NCBI GenBank assembly: GCA_033557465.1
Contig: CM066031.1
Coordinates: 1,227,887,312-1,227,951,311 of the forward strand
Source of the DNA: Ichthyophis bannanicus
Lineage: Eukaryota; Chordata; Amphibia; Gymnophiona; Ichthyophiidae
Direction of reading: 5' to 3'
DNA: 64,000 nucleotides
Below the pieces are notes generated by a model that saw nothing but the letters and a program-made list of their open reading frames with translations, did not search any database and was not told where the DNA came from. Shown here one piece after another: positions 1-10,620 of the stretch. How positions within the stretch are numbered: the stretch's first letter is position 1; the number at the start of each line of letters is the position of its first letter. The position numbers and the translations under genes were made by a program.

Positions 1-1419
1 CCCTGCCTGCTCCTCGAAATCCCTGATTCCCATAAGGGAGACGCCCTCTTTGAAATTGACCAAATTGTGGGGAATGAAAACAACGAAATTCCCTCTGCTG
101 ACCCTTGGCCGCTGGGATCGGACACCCCTGTTTCTGCTCGTCCTCAGGCAGCCTTCTGCCCTTGGACTCCCCTAGATCTTTTACCAATTTCTCCAAATCT
201 TCTCCAAAAAGTAGCTTACCCCTGAAAGGAAGCTTACCAAGCCTTGGCTTGAAGGAACCATTTGCCGCCCAATTGCACAGCCAAAAGATACCGCCTTGCT
301 GCTATTACAGATGCCATACTTTTTAATAAACCTCAAATGAGGTCATAATGAATGTCGGCCAAATAAGCAGCCCTGGATTCCAAACTGGCCGCCTCTCCAG
401 TCGACTCATCCATCTGCTCTCCACGAATCTGCTGAGACCATCGAAGACAGGCTCTTGTCACCCATGCTCCACAAACAGATGCTTGAATGGATAGACATTG
501 ACATCAAAAACCTGTTTCAACAAGGTGTCTAGCTTCCTGTCTTGTGCATCCTTGAGAGCGGCACCATCTTCCACCGGTATTGTGATCTTCTTGGTAACAG
601 CCGAGATTGCTGCATCTACCTTTGGAGACCTAAATAGCTCACGATTCTGGTCCACTAATGGGTAAATACGTGCCATAATCCTGGACCCCTTAAGACCTGC
701 CTCGGGCATGTCCCATTCTTCCTGAATCATTTCTTGCACTACCCTGTGTACCGGGAAGGCCTTTTGGGTCTTCCGAATGGCCTGCAACAACGGATCTTAA
801 AAGGTGGCATCCTCTGCCGGCCCCGTGGACGGCATATTAAGCACCTTAAGCGTCTCTGCAATCAGCGCCGGTAATTCATCCCGCCTGAAAACATGAACCA
901 CTCTAGCTTGGTCTTCCTGCTCCGTGAGCTCTCCTTCCTCCAACTCATCTTCTATTTCTAAGTCCGAGTCTACTTCCTCTGGAGGATGTCTTCTGAGACC
1001 TCCAACGGCTCCGGCTGCTCCTTAACAGTTCTAGGCTTTTTACAAAGGACTCCACTAGTCCAATCCTAGGGGTGTCCCCGGACGTTTTCCACCTGGTTCT
1101 CCCTTTGCAGGACCGCCTCCTGGCCCTTTCTGAATGCCACCGAAGGCCTGCTGAAGCAGCGACAGAAACTCTGGAGAAAACAACGCCACCAATCCCCCTG
1201 GCAAGAGCGATGGAGAAGGGGCGATATCCGGAGCAGAGGAAGGCCCCACCATTGCATCTATAGGTGGCAAAGAGGGGGAAAACCGGCTCCTGGTGGACCA
1301 AGGTTGACTCTTTCTGATTCTCTACACCTGCATCCAAGGCCTGCTCCATCGCGGATGCCGGTATCTGATACTGCTCCCCTTCGAGTGCCACAGACCAAGC
1401 ACTGTGGCCTAGAAGGCAT
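1..1419 (-). pseudogene. DIRS Gag-like ORF1, copy A (broken, incomplete)
   Basis: Gag-like first ORF of copy A, presumed nucleocapsid or RNA-binding protein of the particle. The ATG at 1419 starts MPSRPQCLVCGTRRG, with the same CxxC opening as copies C, D and F. The conserved central domain is readable at 458-790 (FPVHRVVQEMIQEEW, then VDAAISAVTKK and IPVEDGAAL). The acidic middle region, the central domain and the basic C-terminal tail (1-360) sit in different frames, so several indels have broken the gene. The 3' end lies beyond the window. Confidence 0.75.
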
Positions 1420-2239
1420 CCCGTCTAGGAGATTACTTTCTCTTGCCACACTGCCTCTTAACCTGAGGATATGAAGATCTAACAAACTGCAGCTTCTTGA
1501 AAGCAGTACTGTTAGATTCTGCTGTGGCCAAACAGGAATTTTTTTTTTTTTCTAAAAAAACACTCAAATGTACGTGTAGCCTACCTCACAGCACACCCCC
1601 AGCTAAAATCCACTAGCCAAACCAAAAAACGAAGCTCCCACAGCCGCCAGGCCCTTCTGTAAGTCCTGAATGCTCAGAAACTGAAACCGCCACTTCCTGC
1701 GCTTTTACCACGCGTCTCGGCCCATGTTGGTGAACGGCCCGAAAAACCTGTTTCACATCCTGTCTGCAACTGCTGGTCTTAGAGCCCCCCTTACCTCGCT
1801 CTGGTTGCTGAGGATGTGTCCTGCTCTCTCCGCGCTCAGCCGGAATAGCGGCGTCAGCGTCAGGCGAGAAAACATATAGACTGGAGGAGCAACTGCTTCA
1901 GCGAATGTCGGTCTCTCCACCCGTTTACACGGGGAGTCCCACAGCGCGCTTCGATCTTCAGAGCACCGGCTCCTCACCCATTAACGTGCGTTCGGGAGCC
2001 GGAGCACTTCCTCTGGTCACTTCTTTACTTCCTGTCTGCTACCAAGAACCAGGAGAAGAGGGGGAAGGGAGGCGGCGCCCCCAAGCACCACACACTCTAA
2101 CACCTAATTTTTTTTTTTTTTTTTAAATACTCCTCTTTCAGTTTGAATTAAATTTACTTAAAACTTAAAACTAAACTATCTAAACTATTTAACTCCTTAA
2201 TCGTCCCTCAAGTGAGCTCTGATCCTCTGGGCTCACCAC

Positions 2240-2349
2240 CCTCCAGCTGCTTGGAGACTGAGATAACTGGAGCGAGGAAGCGGTCCCTGTGGTATTAGTA
2301 CCAGTGTCATCAAAAGAATGATGTTGCTCAGTCTCCAAGCTGCTGGAGG
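2240..2349. repeat. DIRS 5' subterminal hairpin, copy A
   Basis: Arms at 2240-2261 and 2328-2349 are near-perfect reverse complements (core CTTGGAGACTGAG / CTCAGTCTCCAAG) around a loop of about 66 nt. Hairpins with the same core occur at the same place in copies C and D, with variants in E and F. Confidence 0.8.
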
Positions 2350-2400
2350 AGGTGCTAAACCCCAGAAGTTCAGGACTGGACTGGAGGCACGATAAGGAAA

Positions 2401-2446
2401 AGCTGTTGGTGTAGCTGGGTTTAAGACAAAAGGTTTGGACACGTTT
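2401..2446 (+). mobile_element. CR1-like LINE 3' fragment
   Basis: About 45 bp matching the C-terminal codons of the CR1 ORF2 seen at 48570-48605 (GTGTAGCTGGGTTTAA, then AAAGGTTTGGACA). It abuts the 5' terminus of DIRS copy A and is best read as part of the target copy A inserted into. From 2447 to 2664 I see no recognisable feature. Confidence 0.6.
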
Positions 2447-2664
2447 TAAGGGTCGGGCAGTTGTAGGAGTATTTTATTCAAAGTGGCAGTATTTGAGTTG
2501 GTAGGGCACTTACAAAATATATTTTTGGAGGTAGAGGTAGTATGTTTAATGTTGGGGCAATTGTGAGGAGCAGAGGGCATTTTTGGTGGTGGAGGCAGGA
2601 AGTCAAGTAGTCACCTCAGTTCACTGTGCCACATACTCAACATTTCACTGCAATATAAGCTGTT

Positions 2665-2717
2665 CTTGTCCACTAAGTCATAGAAAACCCCCCATATAAT
2701 ATGATTAAGTGGACAAG
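2665..2717. repeat. short hairpin abutting DIRS copy B
   Basis: CTTGTCCACTAAGTCA at 2665-2680 is an imperfect reverse complement of TGATTAAGTGGACAAG at 2702-2717, with about 21 nt between. It touches the 3' terminus of copy B and could be a small MITE remnant or part of a target hairpin. Confidence 0.55.
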
Positions 2718-2776
2718 AAAGCATAGTTACTCACCCATAACAGGTGTTCTCCGGGAACAGCAGGAATCAGTCCTCA
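2716..2776. repeat. DIRS copy B 3' inverted terminal repeat
   Basis: This segment is the reverse complement of 2950-3013 with a few mismatches (core AACAGGTGTTCTCC / GGAGAACACCTATT). It is the outermost recognisable sequence on the 3' side of copy B. Confidence 0.85.
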
Positions 2777-2949
2777 CATGGGCGACATTGGTGCCAACGG
2801 AGCCCACATGGAAGCATCTCCCCGACTTTCAAAGAAAGCCTTTGGGAGATGGTACCACACATGCGTGGTCCCCTTCCTGCCCAATAACATAGCTAAGATG
2901 GCAAAATTAAAATACAGTAAAGAAGAAACTCTAAGGGGAGGAGGGAGGG

Positions 2950-3034
2950 TTGTGAGGACTGATTCCTGCTGTCCCCGGAGAACACCTATTACAGGTGAGT
3001 AACTACGCTTTCTCTGGGAACAAGCAGGAAGCCA
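2950..3034. repeat. DIRS copy B internal complementary region
   Basis: 2950-3013 is complementary to the 3' ITR (2716-2776), and the adjoining 3011-3034 (TCTCTGGGAACAAGCAGGAA) is complementary to the surviving 5' terminus at 8957-8979. One contiguous block pairs with both ends of the element. This is the hallmark of DIRS, where it is thought to template a circular intermediate. Confidence 0.85.
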
Positions 3035-3235
3035 GCCCTCACACATGGGACTCCCCAGCTACAGGCTACAGAGAACCATTAAAAAAATGACCTGCAAAGG
3101 GTGAGCCGTGAGCTTCAGCAGTTGAGTCCCCACTGAGAGACTCTTGCAAGACCCAAGTGTCTGGCAGGAAACCAGCAATCTGGTAGCCTGAACACAGAAG
3201 GATTGGAGGGCAGAGTTGCCTACACCCCAAAGAGA

Positions 3236-4050
3236 TTATGGAGTATGGCCTGGCCAAAAGGTACTGTCCCATTGGGACTCCCTCTCCAGGCAGTAGTGAG
3301 CTATGAAGGTATGGTCCGAAGACCAGGTGGCGGCCTGGCAGATTTCCATCACAGGTAAAGAATGCAGTTTTGCCACAGAGGTAGCCATGGCTCCGACACG
3401 GTGCGCAATGACCCGCTGGTCCAGTGTGATCCTGGCATGCTCATAAGAGAGGGTAATGCAGTCCTCTACCCAAGCGGACAGAATTTGCTTCGTCACTGGG
3501 AGCCAAAGTCGAGTGGGGTCGTAGGACATAAAAAGCTAAGGTGCTTTCCGGTGGCCCCAAGTCCATTGCAAATAGAAGGACAGAACCCTTTTACAATCCA
3601 AAGTATGGAGGATGGTCTCCGCCTTGCCGGTGTGAGGCCTTGCTCCTGATTGAGGTGGAAGGGGGGACACCACCTTTGGCAAAATCTTAGGGTGTGTGCA
3701 GAGTACCATCCTATTCTTGTAGAACCTTGTGCAAGGAGGCTCTGCCATCAGAGCCTGGTGCTCACTGACGTGAGTGCCATGAGATAAACGACCTTCCAGG
3801 AGAGGTACCACAAGTGGCAGGTAACCAGAAGCTCAAACAGCAGCTTAGTGAGCTGCAAGAGCACCACGCTGAGATCCCACTCCACTGCTGGTGGGTGGAC
3901 AGGGGTTTTGGATAGCATGAGGCCCCGCAGGAACCAAGATAGAAGGGGCTAAGCTGAGAGGTATTTGCCCTCAACAGAATGGTGGTGCGATGTGATAGCA
4001 CTCCTGTGCACTCTGAGTTGGACTTTAGGCCCCCCTGCAGTACCATCTGC
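3236..4050 (-). pseudogene. DIRS tyrosine recombinase, copy B (broken)
   Basis: Tyrosine recombinase (integrase-like YR) that would integrate the DIRS circle. Readable pieces on the minus strand: a WDLSVVL-type N-half near 3790-3900, the ILPKVVSPL strand near 3660-3700, and the C-terminal TWSSDHTFIAHY block with the nucleophile Tyr near 3300-3340. The usual HxxR box reads as H-R-V-G, so the second catalytic Arg is Gly (AGA to GGA is the simplest change). The region of the first catalytic Arg is frameshifted and followed by a stop. It is certainly inactive. Confidence 0.8.
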
Positions 4051-4051
4051 A

Positions 4052-5300
4052 CCGAGCAGGAGAATGGGTTCGCCCGCCTCTCGGTACACCAGCCCGAGAA
4101 CTGGCACCACTTAAAACGTATAAGCCATAATGGAAGCCTTGCGGGAGGGCCAGAAGGACCTCCTCCACATCCTGTGGGAGGTTGAAGGGAGCTAGAGCTA
4201 CCCTTTCAGCAGCAAAGCCATGAGTGACAGAGACCCCAAGTTGGGGTGCAGGAGAGCGCCTTCCTCCTGTGAGAGTAGTCCTGGGGTGCAGCCCAGGGGA
4301 ATCAGTGACGCCGCCGCCAGATAGAGGAACAGTGGGAACCAGGGTTGCTTGAGCCACTGGGGGACTATCAGTATCAGTGATGCCCTATCACACTAGACCT
4401 TGAAGGATCTTGGCAACCAGTGGTGTCGGCGGCAAGGCGTAAAGGAGTCCTTCCATCCATGGGATGAGGAACACGTCCGCAGCCAGAGGAGAAGACAGGT
4501 GGGTAAGCAACCGGCAGTGCTGTACCTCTGTGGCTAGCCCCCTGAGTTGTTCTGCTCTCTCCTGGGGGAGGAAGGTCTTAGCTTGGAGGGTATCTAGCTG
4601 AGCCCCTATGAACTCTAGACATTGAGATGGGGCAAGGTGTGACTTGGGGTAGTTAATGATGAACCCCAGGTGCTGCAAGGCATGTATGTTGCGCCCAGTA
4701 GCGTGGTGCATCTCTGCAGCCGTGCCTCCCCTTATGAGTCAGTCGTACAGGCAGGGAAAGATGAAGGTCCCTTGGAGATAAAGGTGAGCTGCAAACATCA
4801 ATAGGCAGTTGGTGATGACCCTTGGCAATGAAGCCAGCCCAAAGGGTATCACCCTGTATTGGTAGTGACCTCCCACCACGAAGCGGAAGTATTTTCAGTG
4901 GCTGGGATGATCAGGATGTGTGTATAAGCATCTTTCAGGTCTAAGGAGCATAGCCAGTCTTCTCGCTGAAGGTAGGGCAGCAGTGTTCCAAGGGAGAGCA
5001 TCTTGAACTTCTCCCTCACCAGGAATCTGTTCAGGTCCCGTAGGTCTAGGATGGGCCTGAGGCCACCTAGTCGCTTGGGAACAAGGAAGTACCTAGAGTA
5101 GAAGCCCTTATCCCAGAGATGTTTGGGCACTGGCACTACCGCTTTGTCCTTGAGAAGACCTGCGAGCTCAGTGAGGAGCAGAGTCTGATGAAGAAGAGGT
5201 CTTATGGGCTCTCTTGGAAAAGTATGAGGGCGGTGTCTGTTGCAGGCAGAAGAGGTAGCCCTCTTGGACAACTTGCAGTACCCAGGAATCAGTGGCGACA
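4052..5300 (-). pseudogene. DIRS reverse transcriptase region, copy B (RNase H deleted)
   Basis: RT fingers and palm are readable on the minus strand at about 4900-5250 (VPKRLGGLRPILDLRDLNRF, then CSLDLKDAYTHILI). The YxDD box near 4725-4740 reads C-L-Y-D followed by a stop, where other copies have Y-L-D-D-W. The RT thumb (CLEFIGAQLDT) then runs directly into the methyltransferase-like block (PLAADVFLIPW, LLYALPPTPLV) near 4490, so the whole RNase H domain is missing. A downstream block at 4052-4357 leads into the recombinase. Confidence 0.75.
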
Positions 5301-5559
5301 GTGGATGACCTGTGGATAAACAGGGCCAGACACCCACCTGTGGGCTATTGGAGACCTCATGAGGGAGAGGAAGTCGCGCCCAAGGATTCAAAAGTTCCCA
5401 CCAGGTTGAGCCAGGGCTGGCACCTAGGACTTGGGGGTCTTTTGTTTGTGGGGACGGTGTCCTTGCCCCTTGTGCTGTTGGCCTTGCTCCGGGGCCGAAA
5501 AGCTTTGGAATGTGAAGCATTGCCAAAACCACCCTTCTTGCTTGGGAAGAAGGATTTAT

Positions 5560-7374
5560 TCCCCAGGGCCTTCTTAAGGGGATGCACCAAGGTCTTTTTA
5601 GAAAGAGTCTGGTCCTGGTCAGGAACTCAGTTTCTATTTCTGTAGCTTTATCTGCCATGGGTTTCCCGAAGAAATTCTCTCTGATATAAAGGGACAATCG
5701 ATCAGTTTGTCCTGTACCCACTGCTTGAGGTCAGACGACTGCAATCATGCCTGGCATTGGGCCCCAATGCCCACAGCGGCTATTCTGGCTGAGGACTCGA
5801 AGACACTGTATGCTGCTCAGGATAAAAACCTTCAAGCACTCCTTGACTGCCGAGGCCAGAGACTTGAACTGCTGGAGGAGTTCATCATCGAGGCCTGCCA
5901 AGAAACCGGTCAGCTCCCTCACTAGGTCTTTGAAGTACATGCCGATGTACAACTGATAGGACTGGACTCTACACTTAAGCAACGATCCCTGGAAGGACTT
6001 TCATCCGAGGGTGTTGAGGGTGCGGCCCCTCCCTGCTGGGAGGCACCAAGGGATGTGTCTTTTGGCTCTCGAGTCTGTGCATGGCAGACTCAACAACCAT
6101 CGAGATGTGGGGAAGTTGAATCTTCTGGAACCCAGGGCTTCTACGGACTTGATACATGGAAATCAAGTCGCAGAATCATAAAGGGCACCGGCGCCAGTGT
6201 CTCCCACATACAGAGAAGGAGGTGCTTGAGGATCGGAGTGACAGGTACTGTGAGGGCCTCATTCGAAGGGACCTCATACTGGAGGATCTCCAGTTCCTCC
6301 GTGCAAGGATCTTCCTCCACCTGTCTCTAAGTTGAGCACCTCAGCCATGTTCCACACAAAGTCGAGGAAGGCGACGTCCTCAGGTGAGGAGCAGCATCAG
6401 GACACCGGAGAGATGGGTCTGAGGACACATCTTGGTGCCTCAGAGTTTCCAGGGACTCTGACTCAAAGTCAGAGGATGAGTCCGAGGCCACGTGGTTTCC
6501 ACAGTCAAGGCCTGAGCCTAAAGGCCCAAGAGCTCCGGAGGACCTGCGGTCTGAGCCGCATGTACTCGCTAGATAGAACCGAAGTCCTGAGGAGCGGGGC
6601 CGGGACCTCATCTGATACCGATGGCTCTCTTGAGGCCAGTGGCGTTTGAGGATCAGCTTGACGTCCAGGGAAGCCCTCGAGGTCAAGGGTCCTGTCATCA
6701 GGATGGATGAACCGGAGGAACTAGACATGAATGCCTGCTGCTGGCCATGAGAGCAGAGGTACTGTGCTCCAAGGCCGCCATCCTGATCTCCACGCCAGTT
6801 GGCTCCGCAGCCTTCGACGCAGGCACAGAGAATTTCGGGCCCAGTGTTGGCTCAATCAAGGGGGGAGTCCTTGACAAGTGTAGCCTTGCATATCAGAGAC
6901 TGGTTGCCAACTGCCGACAACTCCTTACGGGGCATCTTGTCAAGCTGCTCCCGCTCTGGCTCCCTGAACTCACAACGGGGACTATGGGGCCTGGAGTGGG
7001 ATTTTCCTGTCTTCCTGGGCCCATCCTCGAGGTGGTCTTTGAGGGTTTCAACTTCTTGCATTCTGCCTCCAGGGATTTCTTCTTGGAGGAACTGTGGCCG
7101 TGGGACTCCAAGATAGGCCGGGAAACATGAGGCGCCGAGGTACCGGAGGGGGCCCTGGAATGCAGCATCGCTGTAGACTCCAGGACGGAGTCGGTCTTGT
7201 GGAAGAACATTTCCTGCTGTAGCTGATGGCTCTTGGTCTTTGGGGCCATGGCCCTGCAGAGTTCACAATGCAAGTTGACGTGGTCCAGCCAAGGCAGCAG
7301 GGACAACAGTCATGCGGGTCAGTGAGGGACATCTTACCGCACCAGTAACATTTCTTGAAGTCGGTGGAGGCCAT
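5560..7374 (-). pseudogene. DIRS Gag-like ORF1, copy B (broken)
   Basis: The probable start ATG at 7374 opens MASTDFKKCYWCGKMS, followed by a Cys/His cluster (TDPHDCCPCCLG). This is the N-terminal zinc-finger-like motif seen in DIRS Gag proteins. Downstream pieces at 6893-7306, 6327-6728 and 5731-5982 are in different frames. The 5731-5982 piece is helical and leucine-rich (LAGLDDELLQQFKSLASAVK) and fits the Gag core. Function is inferred by position and by the CxxC-HxxCC cluster; the copy is dead. Confidence 0.65.
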
Positions 7375-7517
7375 CAGGAAAAAGGGGGCCTGCGGCCAAA
7401 AAAGGGCACAAAGTGCCAGTTGAGGAATACCAAGAAAAAATGAAAAAGGAGAGACGTGGAGGTGAGCTGGCTCGGGGGCAGGAAAGGAACCGGTACGCAT
7501 ACTGGATAAAACAAGAC

Positions 7518-8220
7518 AAAAGAGAGCAAATAGAATGCTAGGTATCATAAGGAAAAGAATGGAGAACAAAGGATATTATAATTCCTCTGTACCGTTCCAT
7601 TGTGCGACCGCACCTTGAATATTGTGTGCAATTCTGGTTGCTGTATCTTAAATAGGATATAGCATTATTAGAAAAGGTACAGAGAAAAGCCACCAAAATG
7701 GTAAAGGGGATGGAAGGATACCCCTATGAAGAGAGGTTAAAAGGTTAGGGCTCTTTAACCTGGAAAAGAGACGGCTGAGGGGAGATATGATAGAGGTCTA
7801 TAAATTAATGAATGGAGTGGCATGTGTAAACATAGATCGATTGTTTACACCATCAAAATATAAAAAGACTAGGACATGCAACGAAGCTACAGGGTAACCT
7901 ATTTAAGACTAATAAGAGAAAATATTTTTTCACTCAACGCGTAATCAAACTCTGGAATTTGCTACCGCAGGATGTAGTAAAAGCTGTTAGTGTAACTGGA
8001 TTTAAAAAAGGTTTGGACAACTTCCTGGAGGAAAGGTTCATAAACAGATATTAAAGTGGACCCAGGATATCCACTGCTTGCCCCAATACAAGCATTTTGG
8101 AACCTGTGTCTTTTGGGGAAACTGCTAGGTACTTATCAACTAGATTGGCCACTGCTGGAAACAGGATACTGGGCTTGATAGACCTTGGTCTGACCCAGTA
8201 TGGCATATCTTATGTTCTTA
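7518..8220 (+). mobile_element. CR1-like LINE 3' fragment inside DIRS copy B
   Basis: Plus-strand CR1 3' end. It begins at the AGAGCAAATAGAATGCTAGG point of ORF2 (compare 48103), carries the decayed C-terminal ORF2 domain, and ends with the family tail (CTTATGTTCTTA). Frameshifts and stops break the protein. It is 5'-truncated, as is usual for LINE insertions, and it interrupts the 5' leader of copy B. Confidence 0.85.
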
Positions 8221-8419
8221 AGAAAGAAACGTTTTCTGGGGGAACTGGACAGACGTCCAGAGGGCTCTGTGGGATAGAAGGAGACCAGGCAAGATGGCAC
8301 CCTTGAGCGGGAAGGGGACCATGCATGTTTGGTGCATCTCCCAAAGTCTCTCTTTGAAAACTGGGGAGATTTTTCCACGCAGGCTCCATCAGCATTGATG
8401 TCACCCATATGCGAGGACT

Positions 8420-8956
8420 TTACCCAAAATGGTTAAGGGGATGGAAGGATACTCCTATGAAGAAAGGCTAAAAAGGTTAGGGCTCTTTAACCTGGAAAAG
8501 AGACGGCTGAGGGGAGATATGATAGAAGTCTATAAATTAACGGACGGAGTGGAACGGGTAAACGTAGATCGATTGTTTACGTTATCAGAATATAGACAGA
8601 CTAGGGGACATGCAATGAAGCTACAGGGTAAACTATTTAAGACTAATAAAAAAAAATATTTTTTCACTCAACGTGTAATCAAACTCTGGAATTTGTTACC
8701 TGAGGATGTAGTAAAGGCTGTTAGTGTAGCTGGGTTAAAAAAAGGTTTGGACAAGTTCCTGGAGGAAAGGTCCATAAACCATTATTAAGAAGGGACCCAG
8801 GATATCAATGCTTGACCCAGTACAAGCATTGCGGAACCGGTGTCTTTTGGGGAAACAGCAAGGTACGTACGACCTAGATTGGCCACTGTTGGAAACAGGA
8901 TACTGGGCTTGATGGACCTTGGTCTGACCCAGTATGGCATATCTTATGTTCTTATG
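8420..8956 (+). mobile_element. CR1-like LINE 3' fragment at the DIRS copy B 5' end
   Basis: Second 5'-truncated CR1 tail on the plus strand, better preserved. An open stretch at 8429-8788 (119 codons) encodes the CR1 C-terminal domain ([20 protein letters not shown], then [17 protein letters not shown]). It separates 8417 from 8957, both of which belong to the 5' terminus of DIRS copy B. Confidence 0.85.
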
Positions 8957-8989
8957 ACTTCCTGCTTTTTCCCAGAGAACAGATTATAT

Positions 8990-9235
8990 TGCAAAAAAAT
9001 AGTGCATGTGTTTGTGTCTTTCTGTGTGTCATAGAGACTGCCGAAGGCTACATACACATGTGTGCTTATGTGGGCACTATGGGGACTGTTAAATGCTATG
9101 TGCCTATCTGTGTCATGGTGAGTGTCAAGGGCTACATACATGCGTGTGCGAAGGGCTGTGTGTGCACGCATATGAAAAAAGCGCACTTACATTGTGACAA
9201 AGCAACACATTTCTCGTCATACATATCTGTGTGGG
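8990..9235. repeat. TG/CA-rich degenerate microsatellite
   Basis: Runs of TGTGTG, CACATG and ACATACA scattered over about 240 bp, with no coding sense. GT-rich tracts also continue at 9390-9530. Confidence 0.5.
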
Positions 9236-9237
9236 AG

Positions 9238-9360
9238 GGGAGGAATAGCCTAGTAGCTAGAGCAGTGGCTTGGTGACCGAGAGACCAGGGTTTGATTCCC
9301 ACTGGCACTCCTTGTGGCCTTGGGCAAGCCACTTTACCCTCAATTGCCTCAGAAGAAAGA
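9238..9360 (+). mobile_element. tRNA-derived SINE fragment (CORE/MIR-like)
   Basis: A tRNA-like head has a polymerase III A-box-like stretch (TAGCCTAGTAGC, 9246-9257) and a B-box-like stretch (GGTTTGATTCC, about 9289-9299). It is followed by CTTGGGCAAGCCACTTTACC, the conserved motif of MIR/CORE-type SINEs. A related copy lies at 52291-52541. The body beyond 9360 is not recognisable. Confidence 0.7.
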
Positions 9361-9399
9361 CTTGGCCAAGAAAACGCAGGGGCTGCTGGGTGTGTGTGT

Positions 9400-10380
9400 G
9401 AGGAAAAAGTTCAGAGAGAGAGAGATAAAGTGTCCCATAGCAGTAGTGTGCAGGTGGGGATGTGTGTGTATGGTGCAGAGGTGGAGTACCTGAAGTACCT
9501 GTGTGTGTCAGGTGTCTGTGTATGTTTGCGTACTGCAGGGGTAGAGTAGGGGGCTGCACCTTTTAGTGTATATTTATTGTGCCCTTTTCTCCCTTCTTTG
9601 ACCTCCAACCACTTGCACTGTTACACCTTTCCCTGCAGGTTTTCTCCTGCTGCCTCTCCCCACTCTGTTCCTTTCCCAGCCTTTGTCTTTCTTCCTCTCC
9701 CTTGCATTCTTATCCCTTGTTCTCCATTCCTCTATTCTCATCTTTCTTTCCCAAACCTACTGTCCCTTTAAATGTTATCCTACCTCCTGTGCATCTCTGG
9801 CCCCATCTCCTTTTCCAGCAACATGCTTCTTCTGCTTTTCGGCTTGCGGGCACAAAACAGAACTGTTGGCCATGATCCCTTCAGCCCACTGGACAGGCTG
9901 CTCCCGTAGGCACACAATAGATTGATAGCTACAATCATAATGGCAGCTTTAGTGCCCTTGAACACCAGTGCCCCCCTGCCATGCTTACCCCACTTACAGG
10001 GTAGAGACAGCCCTGCTCAATAGGCTGGTTCCTCTGGGGAAGACGATTAGCCACACATCACCTCTTCTTCACCCTGGCCACACCCCTTGGCTTTCATTGT
10101 GAAATTAGATCCACCAGATTCTCTGTGACAGGAGCCATTTTCACTGCTGCATCGGTCCCTACATCTGATGCAGACTACTGACTGACTCCCAGTTGCCCCA
10201 TACTATATACAGAAGTCAAACAGTTTATCTCCATCTCCAGCAAGGAGGACATAACATATTTGTCTAGACTGGCCTAGCAAGGACAAAAAGGTACAGAGTA
10301 TTAAAATGAATTAAAAAACAAACCAGTCAGTACTAGAGGACATCAAAGCTAAGCTTTCTTTAGAAACTCAAGACGACAAA
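9400..10380. other. no recognised gene
   Basis: GT-rich to about 9530, then a pyrimidine-rich stretch (9575-9790) whose long open frames are low-complexity Ser/Pro/Leu and not gene-like. From 9800 to 10380 I recognise nothing. Confidence 0.5.
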
Positions 10381-10384
10381 CCTT

Positions 10385-10620
10385 TGACTTTCATACTTTG
10401 GACACATCATGCAAAGAGATCATTAGAGAAATACATCATGCTTGGCAAGGTAGAAGATCAACGCAAAAGAGGAAGGCCAGCAATGAGATGGATCCATATA
10501 ACTGCAGCTATAGGTGCCACTCTATCAACAATGAGCTGCCTGACTGAAGACCCAACATAGTTTAGGACAACTATCCAGAGGGTTGCATGAGTCGACACCG
10601 ACTTGACTACACTTAACATT
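10385..10620 (+). mobile_element. RTE-like LINE 3' end fragment
   Basis: Conceptual plus-strand translation reads GHIMQRDHSEKYIMLGKVED, then KRGRPAMRWIH. This is the C-terminal signature of RTE/BovB-type ORF2 proteins (GHVMR..., MLGK, RRGRP..RW). It ends near VDTDLTTLN, which resembles the usual ORF2 terminus. Only about 75 codons remain and stops interrupt them. The RTE clade is my best call from this motif alone. Confidence 0.6.

Larger units (their letters stand above)
1..2399 (-). mobile_element. DIRS-type retrotransposon copy A, 5' part
   Basis: Minus-strand DIRS element cut by the left window edge. It keeps the 5' terminus, about 1 kb of 5' leader and most of gag; RT, recombinase and the 3' terminus lie outside. 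The 5' terminus (about 2330-2399) ends in the same GATAAGGAA motif as copies C and D. No target duplication is expected, because DIRS elements integrate through a tyrosine recombinase. Just outside the terminus (2401-2446) the sequence matches a CR1 3' end, so copy A probably landed in an older CR1. Family assignment rests on gag similarity to copies C, D and F. Confidence 0.85.
2716..8979 (-). mobile_element. DIRS-type retrotransposon copy B (divergent subfamily)
   Basis: Minus-strand DIRS element with a 3' ITR at 2716-2776, an internal complementary region (ICR) at 2950-3034, then recombinase, RT and gag going rightward. The 5' end is broken by CR1 fragments at 7518-8220 and 8420-8956, but it resumes at 8221-8417 and 8957-8979. 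That last 23-nt piece is the reverse complement of what the ICR predicts for the 5' terminus. Its Gag and RT differ clearly from copies A, C, D, E and F, so this is a second subfamily. All ORFs are broken. Confidence 0.85.

Noticed and set aside
3536..3811. Separate gene at 3536-3811 minus
   Set aside because: It is a fragment of the copy B recombinase (PKVVSPL strand), not an independent gene.
9241..9310. tRNA gene
   Set aside because: A and B boxes are present but no cloverleaf pairs, and the MIR/CORE-like body follows; it is a SINE head.
9577..9925. Overlapping plus-strand frames rich in Pro/Ser/Phe
   Set aside because: Pyrimidine-tract artefacts.
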